From Dinoroseobacter sp013215265 (GTDB lineage Bacteria; Pseudomonadota; Alphaproteobacteria; Rhodobacterales; Rhodobacteraceae), in the NCBI GenBank assembly GCA_963691755.1, contig OY829366.1, positions 3,162,001 to 3,226,000 of the forward strand: a stretch of 64,000 bases of DNA, in the 5' to 3' direction. The translations under genes were made by a program, and so were the position numbers. Shown in pieces: positions 1 through 8,401 of this stretch (the stretch's first letter is position 1; every line of letters begins with the position of its first letter). Under the pieces are notes generated by a model that made no database searches, was not told where the DNA came from, and saw only the letters and a list, made by a program, of their open reading frames with translations.

Positions 1-512
1 ACTCGCGTCCACGGGCTTTCCGAGCCGCGGCAGAAGAAGCCAGTTGGGCGCGTTCCCGTCGCGCTTTCAATCGCGTCGGTTGCGCGTGTCAGGGCTGCGC
101 GTTCAGTCTCAGGATCGCTGAAGTCTGCATGGGGACGCCACAGCCAACCATGGTTGGCGACTTCATGCCCAGCCTCGGAAATGGTGCGGGCAAGCACTGG
201 CGTTCGCTCCGCTGCTCGGCCGCAAATAAGGAATGTTGCCGGGGTATCGGTTTCCTTCAATGCGTCCAGAAACCGCCACAGCCCGACACGGGTTCCATAG
301 GCAAAGATCTGTTCCTGTCCCTGATCGCGCCTGCCTTCCGGCACAACGCTTAGCACTTCGCCGACGCGCTCCGAGGAGGGGTCGCCATCGCCGACCTGCA
401 TCTCGGCCCCTTCTTCGAAATTGATCGCAACCGAAACGGCCACGCGCGCGCCGTTGGGCCAGGTGATCTGGGGCGGTGCGCCAGCATATCCGATCAGGTC
501 ACGCTCAGACAT
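1..512 (-). CDS. PuuE-like polysaccharide-deacetylase-fold hydrolase (3' end outside window)
   Basis: The 170 visible residues are the N-terminal part of a NodB/polysaccharide-deacetylase-fold protein of the PuuE (cofactor-independent allantoinase) type. It shows the PuuE-like opening ERDLIGYAGAPP followed by WPNGARVAVSVAINFEEGAE, and the metal/active-site region EVANHGWLW. The family hydrolyses cyclic ureides such as allantoin; the substrate here is unknown. The gene overlaps the upstream maleate-isomerase-like gene by 8 bp, so the two are probably cotranscribed. A second, more divergent copy lies at 4035-4916 in the same block. The family assignment is firm, the substrate is inference, and the gene is cut by the left window edge. 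Confidence 0.85.
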   Translation of the reverse strand, partial: MSERDLIGYAGAPPQITWPNGARVAVSVAINFEEGAEMQVGDGDPSSERVGEVLSVVPEGRRDQGQEQIFAYGTRVGLWRFLDALKETDTPATFLICGRAAERTPVLARTISEAGHEVANHGWLWRPHADFSDPETERAALTRATDAIESATGTRPTGFFCRGSESPWTR

Positions 513-1236
513 CGAAAAGCCGTCCCCATCCTTTGACGCGCGATGGGTCGTCGCCTGCTACCCGCATGGATTTCCAAAGTGCAGTGGACACACTATCGAG
601 CACGGGAATACCGGTTTCCGCTTCAATGATCGGAGCCAGCCGAGCGCCACGAAAATTGGTGCAATAAATGGTTATGGCATCCGGCTTTTCGCGGGCAACC
701 GCGCGGCACAAGTCCAGAATCTCCGCCTCGGAATACGTTGCAAAAGAATAGTTGCCGGGATCGCCAAGGTGTTTTGCGCCCGCAATCTCATAGCCTTCCG
801 CACGGTAGTTGGTGAGGATACGGTTGTGGATCTCTTCGAGGTAAGGCGTCACGAAAGCCACGCGCCGTGCGCCCAGCTTTTCCAGCAATTCGTTCATAGC
901 CAGAATGGATGAGCAGGCCTTGATGCGCGTGCGGGCCTCAATCTCTGCGATCAAAGATCGGTCGGTGTCGAACCCAAGCCATCCCGATGAAGTCCCATTC
1001 CAGCAGATTGATTGTACCTGTGCATCGGCCAAAAGCTCAGCTGCGGCCAGCATGGGCTCATTATTGAACTGACGCAGCGCGTCGTCTTCCATTGAGATTT
1101 TAAGCACGCGAAAGCGCGCAAAATGGGCGGAGACATCGGGTGCCCCTGACAGCATTGCAGCAGTCAGCGGTTCAAGCACCGTATTTGACGAAGGGGTAAG
1201 CATGCCCAAACGGGTGCTGGCCAATTGCGCTGTCAT
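505..1236 (-). CDS. Maleate isomerase / arylmalonate decarboxylase family protein
   Basis: This 243-residue protein belongs to the Asp/Glu racemase superfamily, maleate cis-trans isomerase/AMDase branch. Two cysteines at the expected spacing are present: C78 in SICWNGTSSGW and C192 in IYCTNFRG. The family's catalytic cysteines lie near residues 76 and 194, so a two-cysteine isomerase or racemase mechanism is plausible. It starts at an ATG and overlaps the PuuE-like gene downstream by 8 bp. The neighbouring hydantoinase and racemases suggest a late step in opening or isomerising a cyclic amide product. Whether it is a maleate isomerase, a racemase or a decarboxylase cannot be read from the sequence. 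Confidence 0.85.
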   Translation of the reverse strand: MTAQLASTRLGMLTPSSNTVLEPLTAAMLSGAPDVSAHFARFRVLKISMEDDALRQFNNEPMLAAAELLADAQVQSICWNGTSSGWLGFDTDRSLIAEIEARTRIKACSSILAMNELLEKLGARRVAFVTPYLEEIHNRILTNYRAEGYEIAGAKHLGDPGNYSFATYSEAEILDLCRAVAREKPDAITIYCTNFRGARLAPIIEAETGIPVLDSVSTALWKSMRVAGDDPSRVKGWGRLFDV

Positions 1237-1253
1237 GCTAGATACCTTTGGCG

Positions 1254-1907
1254 ATGGAAACTGTTTTGTTGATCAATCCGAACAGTTCGGAGCGCACGAC
1301 CGACGACATGTTGGCCATTGTTCGCCGGTATTTGCCCGATGTGCGGGGATGGACGAACGTTCATGCGCCATCGATGATCACCGACCCGGAGGCTTTGTTG
1401 GCCGCTGGAGAGCAGATCTCTACGGCAACTTTGCCACCCGCCTGTGCGGTTATCATAGCGGCATTTGGTGATCCGGGTGCGATTGCGCTGGCGAAAACAC
1501 TTGATGTCCCCGTAATCGGTATCGGCGCTGCCGCCGCCCGAGCTGCGGGGCAGGGCGGTGCGGCTTTTGCGGTCGTGACCACGACACCAAAGCTCGCCCC
1601 GGCCATTGATACCCTGATGCAGGCCCATGGCGCGGACTATCTGGGTTGCTTTCTCACCGATGGGGACCCAGAGGACCTTATGGCGGACTTGGCTGCACTT
1701 GATGCCGCATTGATCCATGCATGCAATATCGCCGCCAACGCCGGAGCGCAGCGCATTATCATTGGCGGCGGTCCTCTGGCCTCGGCGGCAATTCGCATCG
1801 CCGAGCAAGTTCCGGTCCCTTTGGTGCAGCCGCTTGTGGCCGCGTGTCAGGAAGTGGCTTCTAGAACAGGACATCCGGTGCCTCCCGCTCCAGATAGGTC
1901 CCAATAG
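1254..1907 (+). CDS. Asp/Glu (hydantoin) racemase family protein lacking the catalytic cysteines
   Basis: The 217-residue product has the hydantoin/allantoin-racemase N-terminus LLINPNSSERTT and the loops AAFGDPG (about 69-75) and IIGGGPLAS (about 169-177). In classical hydantoin and allantoin racemases these loops read ACFGDPG and GCAGM, so both catalytic cysteines are replaced here. ATG 1254 is preferred over TTG 1248 because it lies next to the conserved N-terminus; no clear ribosome-binding site is visible. It is the only plus-strand gene in a minus-strand block: it begins 17 bp from a divergent start codon and its last 47 bp overlap the hydantoinase gene tail to tail. Its activity is uncertain because the cysteines are missing. 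Confidence 0.85.
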   Translation: METVLLINPNSSERTTDDMLAIVRRYLPDVRGWTNVHAPSMITDPEALLAAGEQISTATLPPACAVIIAAFGDPGAIALAKTLDVPVIGIGAAAARAAGQGGAAFAVVTTTPKLAPAIDTLMQAHGADYLGCFLTDGDPEDLMADLAALDAALIHACNIAANAGAQRIIIGGGPLASAAIRIAEQVPVPLVQPLVAACQEVASRTGHPVPPAPDRSQ

Positions 1908-3258
1908 GCGCACTGACGGGCGCGCCATTTTTGGCAACGGTCATGCCGCGCAAGATCGTGCGCACGGGCCAGCCGGTCACCTCGAACCCTTCCCAGGGGG
2001 TGTAATCCGATCCGTGGTTTAGATCAGACTGCCGTATTGGCTTTGTGAGCTCGGGATCCCAAAGCGCAATATCAGCATCTGCGCCCACCATAATCGCACC
2101 CTTGCGCGGGAACAGCCCGTAGAGCTTTGCGTGATTGGTCGAAGTAATGGCTGCGAACCGTTCGAGACTCAGCCGCCCCTTCACAACGCCTTCGGAAAAC
2201 AAGATCGGCAAGCGTGTCTCAACTCCGGGAATGCCGTTCGGAATGTTGCGAAAGCCTTTTCGCGCGCCCGGGGCATCCTTGCCTGCCGGATCATTGAAGC
2301 GGAACGGGCAGTGGTCGGAGGAGAACAGATCAAACGTACCCTGTTCGATCCCTGCCCAAATCTTTGGCCATTCCTCCGAGCTGCGCGGCGGCGGAGAGCA
2401 GACGTATTTCGCGCCATCAAACCCGTCGCGATCCAGATCCTGCGCGGTTAATGTGATATATTGCGGGCAGGTCTCGGCAAAGACGGTCACGCCGCGTTGA
2501 CGCGCGCGGACGATTTCTTCAGTAGCCTCGCCATTCGAAACATGAACGATTGTGAGCGGAACACCCGCGATTTCAGCAAGAGAAATGGCGCGATGTGTCG
2601 CCTCACGCTCAACCGGAACAGGGCGGGTCGTGGCGTGATAGTAGGGGCCGGTTTCACCAGCGCGTTCTGCTTTATCACGCAGAAATTCAATAGCGTCCTC
2701 GTTTTCGGCGTGAACCATGACCATTGCATTTTGTTCTTTGGCCACTGTCATGACATCGAGGACCTGCCGGTCGCTGAGCGCCAGTCCTGCATAAGTCATG
2801 AACACCTTGAAGCTGGTGTAGCCCGCCTGGATAAGCGCTGGCAGGTCCTGGCCCAGCGTCACGGGGTCGGTTTCTTTAACGATTAGGTGGAAAGACACGT
2901 CTATGAGGCAGTTGCCTTCCGCTTTGTCGCGATAGGCCTCGACGGCTTCGCGCAGAGTTTGGCCGTCTTCGGGCAGGCAAAACGGCAATACGGTCGTGTT
3001 GCCACCGCACGCCGCGCTTCGCGTTCCACTGGTGAAGTCATCGGCCATCTCAATGCCCGGTCCGGAGGGTTGCGAGATATGCACATGGCTGTCGATACCG
3101 CCGGGCAAAGCAATCAAACCGGCAGCGTCAATTACATCAGATCCGTGTAAGTCATTGCCAAGCGTCACAATTTTTCCGTCTGTGATACCTATGTCGCAAT
3201 GGGTTGTGCCACTGGCCGAGACCACGCGGGCGCTGGTGATTACGGTGTCGTGGGTCAT
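1861..3258 (-). CDS. hydA: D-hydantoinase / dihydropyrimidinase
   Basis: This 465-residue cyclic amidohydrolase would hydrolyse hydantoin- or dihydropyrimidine-like rings to N-carbamoyl amino acids. The binuclear-metal ligands are visible in order: H58 and H60 in GGIDSHVH, the lysine normally carboxylated at K151 in SFKVFMTYAG, H183 in MVHAEN, H239 in IVHVSN and D315 in SSDHCPF. The length is usual for the family. Its start overlaps the stop of the upstream racemase-like gene as ATGA, so the two are translationally coupled. Dihydropyrimidinase, hydantoinase and allantoinase-like activities are all possible, and the surrounding racemases favour a chiral hydantoin or ureide. Confidence 0.93.
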   Translation of the reverse strand: MTHDTVITSARVVSASGTTHCDIGITDGKIVTLGNDLHGSDVIDAAGLIALPGGIDSHVHISQPSGPGIEMADDFTSGTRSAACGGNTTVLPFCLPEDGQTLREAVEAYRDKAEGNCLIDVSFHLIVKETDPVTLGQDLPALIQAGYTSFKVFMTYAGLALSDRQVLDVMTVAKEQNAMVMVHAENEDAIEFLRDKAERAGETGPYYHATTRPVPVEREATHRAISLAEIAGVPLTIVHVSNGEATEEIVRARQRGVTVFAETCPQYITLTAQDLDRDGFDGAKYVCSPPPRSSEEWPKIWAGIEQGTFDLFSSDHCPFRFNDPAGKDAPGARKGFRNIPNGIPGVETRLPILFSEGVVKGRLSLERFAAITSTNHAKLYGLFPRKGAIMVGADADIALWDPELTKPIRQSDLNHGSDYTPWEGFEVTGWPVRTILRGMTVAKNGAPVSAPIGTYLEREAPDVLF

Positions 3259-3998
3259 AGACGTCTCCCTGCTATAATGGCTTCCAGGTCCGGACTGAGC
3301 CCGGTTGAAGCTTTGGCGGCAGGGGGTGCTGCGCGGTTAGTTAAGTTCGGCGAAAGTTTCAGCATCGCGATGGCTTGTGCTGTCGCGGCGGCGATAGGGT
3401 CGATTAAGATGCCATTTGCTTCCTGGGCTATTTTTGGGGCTAGCCCAGCTAACGGTGCGCCGCCCATGATAATCACATCGGCACCATCTTCGGCTGTCGC
3501 TTGTCCGGCCAGAGCGATCAGGTCGCCCTTCAATTCTATCGCGATGTTGTCGATAGACTCAGGCGGGTTTTCTGGACAACGAACCCCGGTGAAACGCGCG
3601 CCAAGGCCAGTTTGTAATACGCAATCCTGATACCAACGCACCATGTGGGGTGAAAATGTCACTACCGCAAAACGCTCGCCCAACATCGCAGCCGTCAACA
3701 CGGCGGCTTCGGCCATACCGACGACTGGGATATCAAAAAGCTCTCGTGCAGCGACCAGTCCGGGATCACCGAATGCGGCGACGATCACCGCGTCCACCTG
3801 TCCTTGATGTGCCGCAATTGTTTCTAGTACGTGAGCCCCTGCGATCTGTGCTTCGGCTCGTGATGAGATATAGGGAAAGCCTTGGGTCGCAGTCGACGGG
3901 ATGATTTGCGCAATGTCTCCAGCCGTCTCGAGGGCTACCTCAGCCATCGTATCCGTCATGCTTTGGGTCATGTTGGGGTTAATCATTAAAATGCGCAT
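3255..3998 (-). CDS. Asp/Glu (hydantoin/allantoin) racemase family protein without catalytic cysteines
   Basis: The 247-residue protein begins MRILMINPNMTQSMT, the classic start of hydantoin/allantoin racemases. It has the loops VAAFGDPGLVAARE (about 73-86) and IMGGAPLAGLA (about 177-187), and WYQDCV near residue 122. The positions of the two catalytic cysteines of HyuA/HpxA-type racemases hold alanine and glycine. This looks like a recognisable subgroup rather than random decay, since the rest of the fold is well kept. It is coupled to the hydantoinase by an ATGA overlap and follows the PuuE-like gene by 36 bp. A racemase or ligand-binding role in the same pathway is inferred from context. 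Confidence 0.88.
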   Translation of the reverse strand: MRILMINPNMTQSMTDTMAEVALETAGDIAQIIPSTATQGFPYISSRAEAQIAGAHVLETIAAHQGQVDAVIVAAFGDPGLVAARELFDIPVVGMAEAAVLTAAMLGERFAVVTFSPHMVRWYQDCVLQTGLGARFTGVRCPENPPESIDNIAIELKGDLIALAGQATAEDGADVIIMGGAPLAGLAPKIAQEANGILIDPIAAATAQAIAMLKLSPNLTNRAAPPAAKASTGLSPDLEAIIAGRRL

Positions 3999-4034
3999 GT
4001 CAGGAGACCTTGGGCAAAATCGTTGCGAACCACG

Positions 4035-4916
4035 TCATGACAAGCCGTGGTACTGTTTGGCCCAGCACGCCGCGATATCCTTCCGCGGGGCAATCCAGAC
4101 ATCTGCTTTTGCGGCGATATGCGAGAGAACCGCTTCCAGCCCGCCAATTCTTGAGGGCCGACCGATGATGCGCGTATGGAGCCCGATGGACATCATTCGC
4201 GCGGCTTGCGCTCCTTCGCTGTAAAGCCTTTCAAATCCAGCAATCACATATTCTGCAAAGTCACGTGCATGGACAAAGCCACCGCCGGGCGTGAACCTCA
4301 TATCGTTGGTGTCGAACGCGTAAGGGAGGACAACCAGATCACCATCCATGTAGGGAATGTCATCGTCATAGGCGTTGCTGTCATAGGCAAAACCGCCATG
4401 TACTTTCAGCAGCTCACGGGTCTGCGGTGAAGTGGCCGAGCGCGTGTGCCAACCAACCGGTGCGACGCCAGCGATCTGTTCGAGCGCATCATAGGTCTGT
4501 TCAATAATGGCGGCTTCCCGTTCGGCTTCCATGCCCGCATGCGTTTCCCAACGCCATCCGTGACACGAGATTTCATGGCCCTGCGCGACTGCATCCTTTA
4601 TCAGCCAGGGCGTTGCCTCTGCTGCGCGGCCACAGGTGGAATACGTCGCTGAAACATTATGCGCGGCCAAAGCCTGCGCGATGCGCTGATAACCGCGCCG
4701 GGGACCATAGCCGTAATGGCTCGCCATGCAGGGATCAGGCGCTCCTTTTATTTCTTCAACTGCCTCATAACGGCTTTCGTTGCGTTCATCTCCCTGCGCT
4801 ATCGACAGCTCTGCGCCTTCCTCGATGTTCACGACAAAGGAGACTGCAAGCCGTGAGCCATTGGGCCAGCAGGGTGTGGGCTCTGCGCCCCAATACCCGC
4901 GTAAATCACGTTTCAT
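4035..4916 (-). CDS. PuuE-like polysaccharide-deacetylase-fold hydrolase
   Basis: This 293-residue NodB-fold protein has the PuuE-like N-terminus RDLRGYWG and WPNGSRLAVSFVVNIEEGAE, the metal/active-site segment HEISCHGWRWETH, and IGLHTRIIGRPSRI near the C-terminus, as in allantoinase PuuE and related amidases. Its length matches PuuE (about 300 residues). It is the first gene of the leftward operon and lies about 63 bp downstream of the palindromic operator at 4979-4996. The probable reaction is hydrolytic opening of a cyclic ureide or amide. A deacetylase acting on a sugar is less likely given the neighbours. Confidence 0.9.
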   Translation of the reverse strand: MKRDLRGYWGAEPTPCWPNGSRLAVSFVVNIEEGAELSIAQGDERNESRYEAVEEIKGAPDPCMASHYGYGPRRGYQRIAQALAAHNVSATYSTCGRAAEATPWLIKDAVAQGHEISCHGWRWETHAGMEAEREAAIIEQTYDALEQIAGVAPVGWHTRSATSPQTRELLKVHGGFAYDSNAYDDDIPYMDGDLVVLPYAFDTNDMRFTPGGGFVHARDFAEYVIAGFERLYSEGAQAARMMSIGLHTRIIGRPSRIGGLEAVLSHIAAKADVWIAPRKDIAACWAKQYHGLS

Positions 4917-4978
4917 GACCGGGACATTGTTAGAAAAACGGGGCGTCGCATTGTGGCCTCTTGGTTCATCTCAAAACT

Positions 4979-4996
4979 AAGATGGCATGCCATTTT
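4979..4996. promoter_or_regulatory. Putative GntR operator, copy 1
   Basis: The sequence AAGATGGCATGCCATTTT contains the perfect 12-bp palindrome ATGGCATGCCAT (4982-4993). The same 18 bases occur at 6027-6044. This copy lies upstream of the leftward operon that starts at 4916 and just beyond the stop of the GntR/FCD gene. Short palindromes of this kind are typical binding sites of FadR-subfamily regulators. Confidence 0.75.
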
Positions 4997-5077
4997 CAGA
5001 TTCAGAGTCCAATCAGCTCCTAGGCTTTGCGAAACTGGGGGCTGATTGAAAAACAGGCGCGAAAAGCGCCGGCCCGA

Positions 5078-5821
5078 CTAATTTCTAGCGTTTTTGGAAT
5101 CTCTGAGGGCCTCGGCGACGGTTTCGCCGGTATTACGCAAATGCTGTTCCCAAACAGTCGCCGCGTGTCGCGCGTCACCGGTGCGCAGCATGTGCATCAG
5201 AGCTTCGTGCTCGCTGACTGCGCGCGCTAAACGAGCAGGGTTCATGATTGCGATAAAGCGACCCCGCCGGGCGCGGACCATCAGACGTTTGTGTGTTGTT
5301 TCCAACACTGGATTGCCAGCCTCACAAATGATTAAATCGTGGATCACAGTATTATGGTCAAAATAGTCATTTATGCGCCCGGCTCTGAAGTGATCCACCA
5401 TAGTGCCGTGCAGGTCTTCCAATCTTTGCATGAGGTCCGATGTCATCGTCTCACATAGGCGCTTGGCGGCGAGGCCTTCCAAAACGGAGATAACGTCAAA
5501 CAGTGCAAAGGCATCCTCGGGGCGGTATTCGCAGACAATCGCCCCACGATGCAGCGAAATGTCGATCAGACCTTCGGCTTCCAACAGTTTAAGCGCTTCG
5601 CGAATGGGCGTACGAGACACGTCTAATTCCCTGGAGAGTTGCCTTTCTATCAGCCGATCTCCTGCCGCGATCTCTCCTTTGACAATACGATCGCGTAGAA
5701 TGCTGGCGACATGTGCTGCACCGGCTTTCAAGCTGTCCGAACGTAGCTGCGACGCTTCTGTCAAATCTAAAACTGCCTCATTGGAGAATTTTACTTGTCC
5801 CAATACTACAGGTCTCGTCAA
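5078..5821 (-). CDS. GntR family (FCD domain) transcriptional regulator
   Basis: This 247-residue FadR-type regulator has an N-terminal winged helix (about 35-100) with LSRELDVSRTPIREALKLLE and the GLIDISLHRGAIV wing. An all-helical FCD ligand domain follows, with the usual metal ligands visible in FDHNTVIHDLI, SEHEALMHML and WEQHLRNT. It lies between the leftward hydrolase operon and the rightward ABC operon, and an identical palindrome stands before each. It therefore probably controls both in response to a pathway acid or amide. No ATG is available near the N-terminus; TTG 5821 is used, and TTG 5803 is possible. Confidence 0.92.
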   Translation of the reverse strand: MTRPVVLGQVKFSNEAVLDLTEASQLRSDSLKAGAAHVASILRDRIVKGEIAAGDRLIERQLSRELDVSRTPIREALKLLEAEGLIDISLHRGAIVCEYRPEDAFALFDVISVLEGLAAKRLCETMTSDLMQRLEDLHGTMVDHFRAGRINDYFDHNTVIHDLIICEAGNPVLETTHKRLMVRARRGRFIAIMNPARLARAVSEHEALMHMLRTGDARHAATVWEQHLRNTGETVAEALRDSKNARN

Positions 5822-6026
5822 TCCCCGGGCATGTTGGAATCGTTGAGCAGCTGCTGGGGCTTTAGGTCGCTCCGGTAAAGCTCAACTGTATTGTGTTTGC
5901 GCATGTTTTAATCGTTCTCCCCCCAAATTTGGCCAAAATATCCGCAGGCCAGAAAAGCTAGCGATGGAGGGGTTTGTTTCTCTTGCTGCGCGTCGCGTCG
6001 CCTTCGAGGTTCAACGCATCATCACC

Positions 6027-6044
6027 AAGATGGCATGCCATTTT
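6027..6044. promoter_or_regulatory. Putative GntR operator, copy 2
   Basis: A second identical AAGATGGCATGCCATTTT sequence (palindrome 6030-6041) lies about 43 bp upstream of the binding-protein gene at 6088. With the copy at 4979-4996 it ties the importer operon and the hydrolase operon to one regulator, most likely the adjacent FCD-type GntR protein. Confidence 0.75.
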
Positions 6045-6087
6045 GACGTTGAGGATTTCGAAACGAAACCATCGATGGGATTAAAAG

Positions 6088-6942
6088 ATGACGAAACTGA
6101 ATACAACACGCCGCGGTGTTCTGCTGGGAGCTGCTGCAAGTTTGGCCGCGCCCATGCTTGTTCCAACACGCGCGTTTGCAGCTGGAAAAACTCTGGCTGA
6201 TGTGCAGGCCTCCGGTGTTCTCCAGATCGGTTGTGAGGCGACATACCCCCCGTTCACGTTCCGCGACAAAGGTGAAATTGTCGGATACGATGTCGACCTG
6301 GCCGCTTTGATGTGCGCCTCTTTGGGTGTCGAGCCGGAGTTTATCGACACGCAATGGTCCGGCGTAATTCCCGCACTTTATGCTGGCCGCTTCGACGTAA
6401 TCATGTCCTCCATGAGCTACCGCAAGGAACGCTTGGAAAAGGTCGCCTTCTCGATCCCATATGCGGAGGCGGCTCAGGCCCTTCTGATCCGTGCTGAAGA
6501 CGCGGATGAGATCACATCAATTGAAGGTTTGTCCGGCAAGGTGCTTGGCGTAAAACTCGGCTCGCCGGGTGAGATGATGCAACCGGGACTGGACGAAGAG
6601 ATTGCTGCCGCTGCGGGTGAAGGCTTCTCAGACGTGAAGATCTATGATGATCACCCTTCTGCGTATCTTGCTCTCAGCCAAGGCTCTGTTGACGGCGTAC
6701 TGAACACCTCTTCCACATTGGGGCAAGTCATGAAGGATCGTCCTGGTGCTTACGCGCTGGTTCGTCCGGTCGGAAAGCTCAATTGGGCAGGGATCGCTGC
6801 GCGCAAGGAAGATCCGGAGATCGTAGCTTGGATGGATGGAGAACTGACGCGCTTGAAGGAAAGTGGCGAGATCTATGAACTGCAAGAAAAGTGGTTCGGC
6901 TTCAAGATGGAGCTGTCGGACACGATTCCGACCTTCTCTTGA
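6088..6942 (+). CDS. ABC transporter substrate-binding protein, family 3 (polar amino acid type)
   Basis: The 284-residue periplasmic binding protein has a Tat-like signal peptide: twin arginines in TTRRGVLLG, a hydrophobic stretch, and probable cleavage after TRAFA. The mature part has the SBP_bac_3 signature GCEATYPPFTFRDKGEIVGY and DVDLAALM. Family members bind amino acids, opines or related small amides. It is the first gene of the rightward operon, under the putative operator at 6027-6044. A strong GC-rich hairpin follows before the permease. The ligand is probably the cyclic amide or carbamoyl compound processed by the neighbouring hydrolases (inference). Confidence 0.94.
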   Translation: MTKLNTTRRGVLLGAAASLAAPMLVPTRAFAAGKTLADVQASGVLQIGCEATYPPFTFRDKGEIVGYDVDLAALMCASLGVEPEFIDTQWSGVIPALYAGRFDVIMSSMSYRKERLEKVAFSIPYAEAAQALLIRAEDADEITSIEGLSGKVLGVKLGSPGEMMQPGLDEEIAAAAGEGFSDVKIYDDHPSAYLALSQGSVDGVLNTSSTLGQVMKDRPGAYALVRPVGKLNWAGIAARKEDPEIVAWMDGELTRLKESGEIYELQEKWFGFKMELSDTIPTFS

Positions 6943-6962
6943 TCGATCGTTGATGCAGGATT

Positions 6963-6989
6963 GCGCGCGCGCCGGTCTGGTGCGCGCGC
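6963..6989 (+). promoter_or_regulatory. Intercistronic GC hairpin after the binding-protein gene
   Basis: GCGCGCGC near 6963-6972 can pair with GCGCGCGC at 6982-6989 across a loop of about 10 bases. It sits in the 65-bp gap between the binding-protein and permease genes, with no T-run. Such hairpins often stabilise the upstream mRNA or partly attenuate transcription, giving more binding protein than permease. Confidence 0.6.
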
Positions 6990-7007
6990 TCCGCGAGGTG
7001 CCAATAT

Positions 7008-7661
7008 ATGACGATTGACTGGGACATCATCCTTGAGAGTATCCCGCTCTTGGCCGAGGGCGTGATCGTCACTTTGCAGGTCTCATCCCTGTCCGCAGTA
7101 TTGGGGCTGGCTCTTGGGGTTGTGTTAGGCTTGGGGGCACTATCTCGCAGCCGTGTCATTCGGTGGTCCGTTACCGCTTATGTGGACTTCATTCGCGGCA
7201 CGCCGCTTCTTATTCAGATCTTCCTAGTTTTCTTTGCCTTGCCAATGGTCGGCATCCGGTTTGACGAGTTTGCAGCAGGCGTGGTGGCGCTCTCGATCAA
7301 TGCTGCGGCCTTTGTGGCGGAGGTCGTGCGAGGCGGTGTGGGCTCAATTGAACGTGGCCAGTCTGAGGCGGCAAAAGCCATCGGTATGCGACACCGTCAG
7401 GTCCTCGTTTATATCCTCTTGCCGCAAGCTTATCGGCAGATGATGCCGCCCTTGACCAACGAACTGATCAGCTTGGTCAAGAATTCTTCGCTGCTTTCCG
7501 TGATCTCTGTCTACGAGCTGACGCGTGCTGGGCAGGCGATTATTTCTGTTCACTTTGTGCCGTTCGAAATCTATACGCTTCTGGCACTTTACTACTATGT
7601 CCTGATCAAAGCCCTTAGCTGGCTGTCTGTCCAACTCGAACGCAGATTGCCCACATGGTAG
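7008..7661 (+). CDS. ABC transporter permease, HisM/GlnP type
   Basis: This 217-residue inner-membrane permease has about five membrane segments and the EAA-loop region EAAKAIGMRHRQVLVYILLPQ at about 123-143. The N-terminal hydrophobic segment and the FIRGTPLLIQIFLVFF motif are typical of polar-amino-acid importers. Only one permease gene is present, so it probably works as a homodimer. Its 3' end overlaps the ATPase gene by 7 bp. Confidence 0.94.
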   Translation: MTIDWDIILESIPLLAEGVIVTLQVSSLSAVLGLALGVVLGLGALSRSRVIRWSVTAYVDFIRGTPLLIQIFLVFFALPMVGIRFDEFAAGVVALSINAAAFVAEVVRGGVGSIERGQSEAAKAIGMRHRQVLVYILLPQAYRQMMPPLTNELISLVKNSSLLSVISVYELTRAGQAIISVHFVPFEIYTLLALYYYVLIKALSWLSVQLERRLPTW

Positions 7662-8401
7662 TGCCAGTCATTCAAGCTCAGGCAATCAGAAAAAGTTTCG
7701 GTGAAATTCCGGTGCTGCATGGCGTCTCTTTAGACGTAGCAGCGGGTGAAACCGTTGTGATCATTGGTGCGTCAGGTTCGGGAAAAACAACCTTTCTGCG
7801 CTGCCTGAACCGACTGGAAGAGCCTTCAGACGGTGCGGTGCGGCTGGATGGCGATCTTGTCGGGGCGAGTGGCTCGGAGAAACAGGTTGCGGACCAGATC
7901 AGCCAATTTGGATTTGTGTTTCAGCGCTTCAATCTGTTCCCGCATCTGACCGCACAAGAGAACGTTGCGATTGGCCCTGAAAAGGTACGTGGGCTGTCCC
8001 GAACCGAGGCTCGGGCTCTTGCAGAACAAGAACTGACCCGCGTGCAAATGCGTGACCATGCAGGAAAGCGCCCAGCGGAGTTGTCAGGAGGGCAACAACA
8101 ACGGGTTGCAATCGCTCGTGCGCTGGCAATGAGGCCGCGCGTGATGCTGTTTGACGAGCCAACCTCGGCGCTGGACCCTGAACTGGTTCAAGAGGTGCTG
8201 GATGTGATGAAAGGCCTCGCTCGCGAAGGTATGACAATGGTTGTGGTCACTCATGAGATGTCCTTCGCGCGGGAGGTCGCGGACCGGGTGATCTACATGG
8301 AGAACGGCTTGATCATCGAAGAAGGACCGCCGGAGCAGTTGTTCACAGCACCAAAGTCGGAGGGAGCGCAGCGTTTTCTGCGTCATTTGTCCCATGACTG
8401 A
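7655..8401 (+). CDS. ABC transporter ATP-binding protein, GlnQ/HisP type
   Basis: The 248-residue ATPase shows Walker A GASGSGKTT, the Q-loop QFGFVFQRFNLFPHLT, the signature LSGGQQQR, Walker B VMLFDEPTSALD and the H-loop VVTHEMSFA, in order. It overlaps the permease gene by 7 bp and the downstream amidohydrolase by 8 bp, so it belongs to the same transcript. It energises import of the unknown pathway substrate. Confidence 0.95.
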   Translation: MVVPVIQAQAIRKSFGEIPVLHGVSLDVAAGETVVIIGASGSGKTTFLRCLNRLEEPSDGAVRLDGDLVGASGSEKQVADQISQFGFVFQRFNLFPHLTAQENVAIGPEKVRGLSRTEARALAEQELTRVQMRDHAGKRPAELSGGQQQRVAIARALAMRPRVMLFDEPTSALDPELVQEVLDVMKGLAREGMTMVVVTHEMSFAREVADRVIYMENGLIIEEGPPEQLFTAPKSEGAQRFLRHLSHD

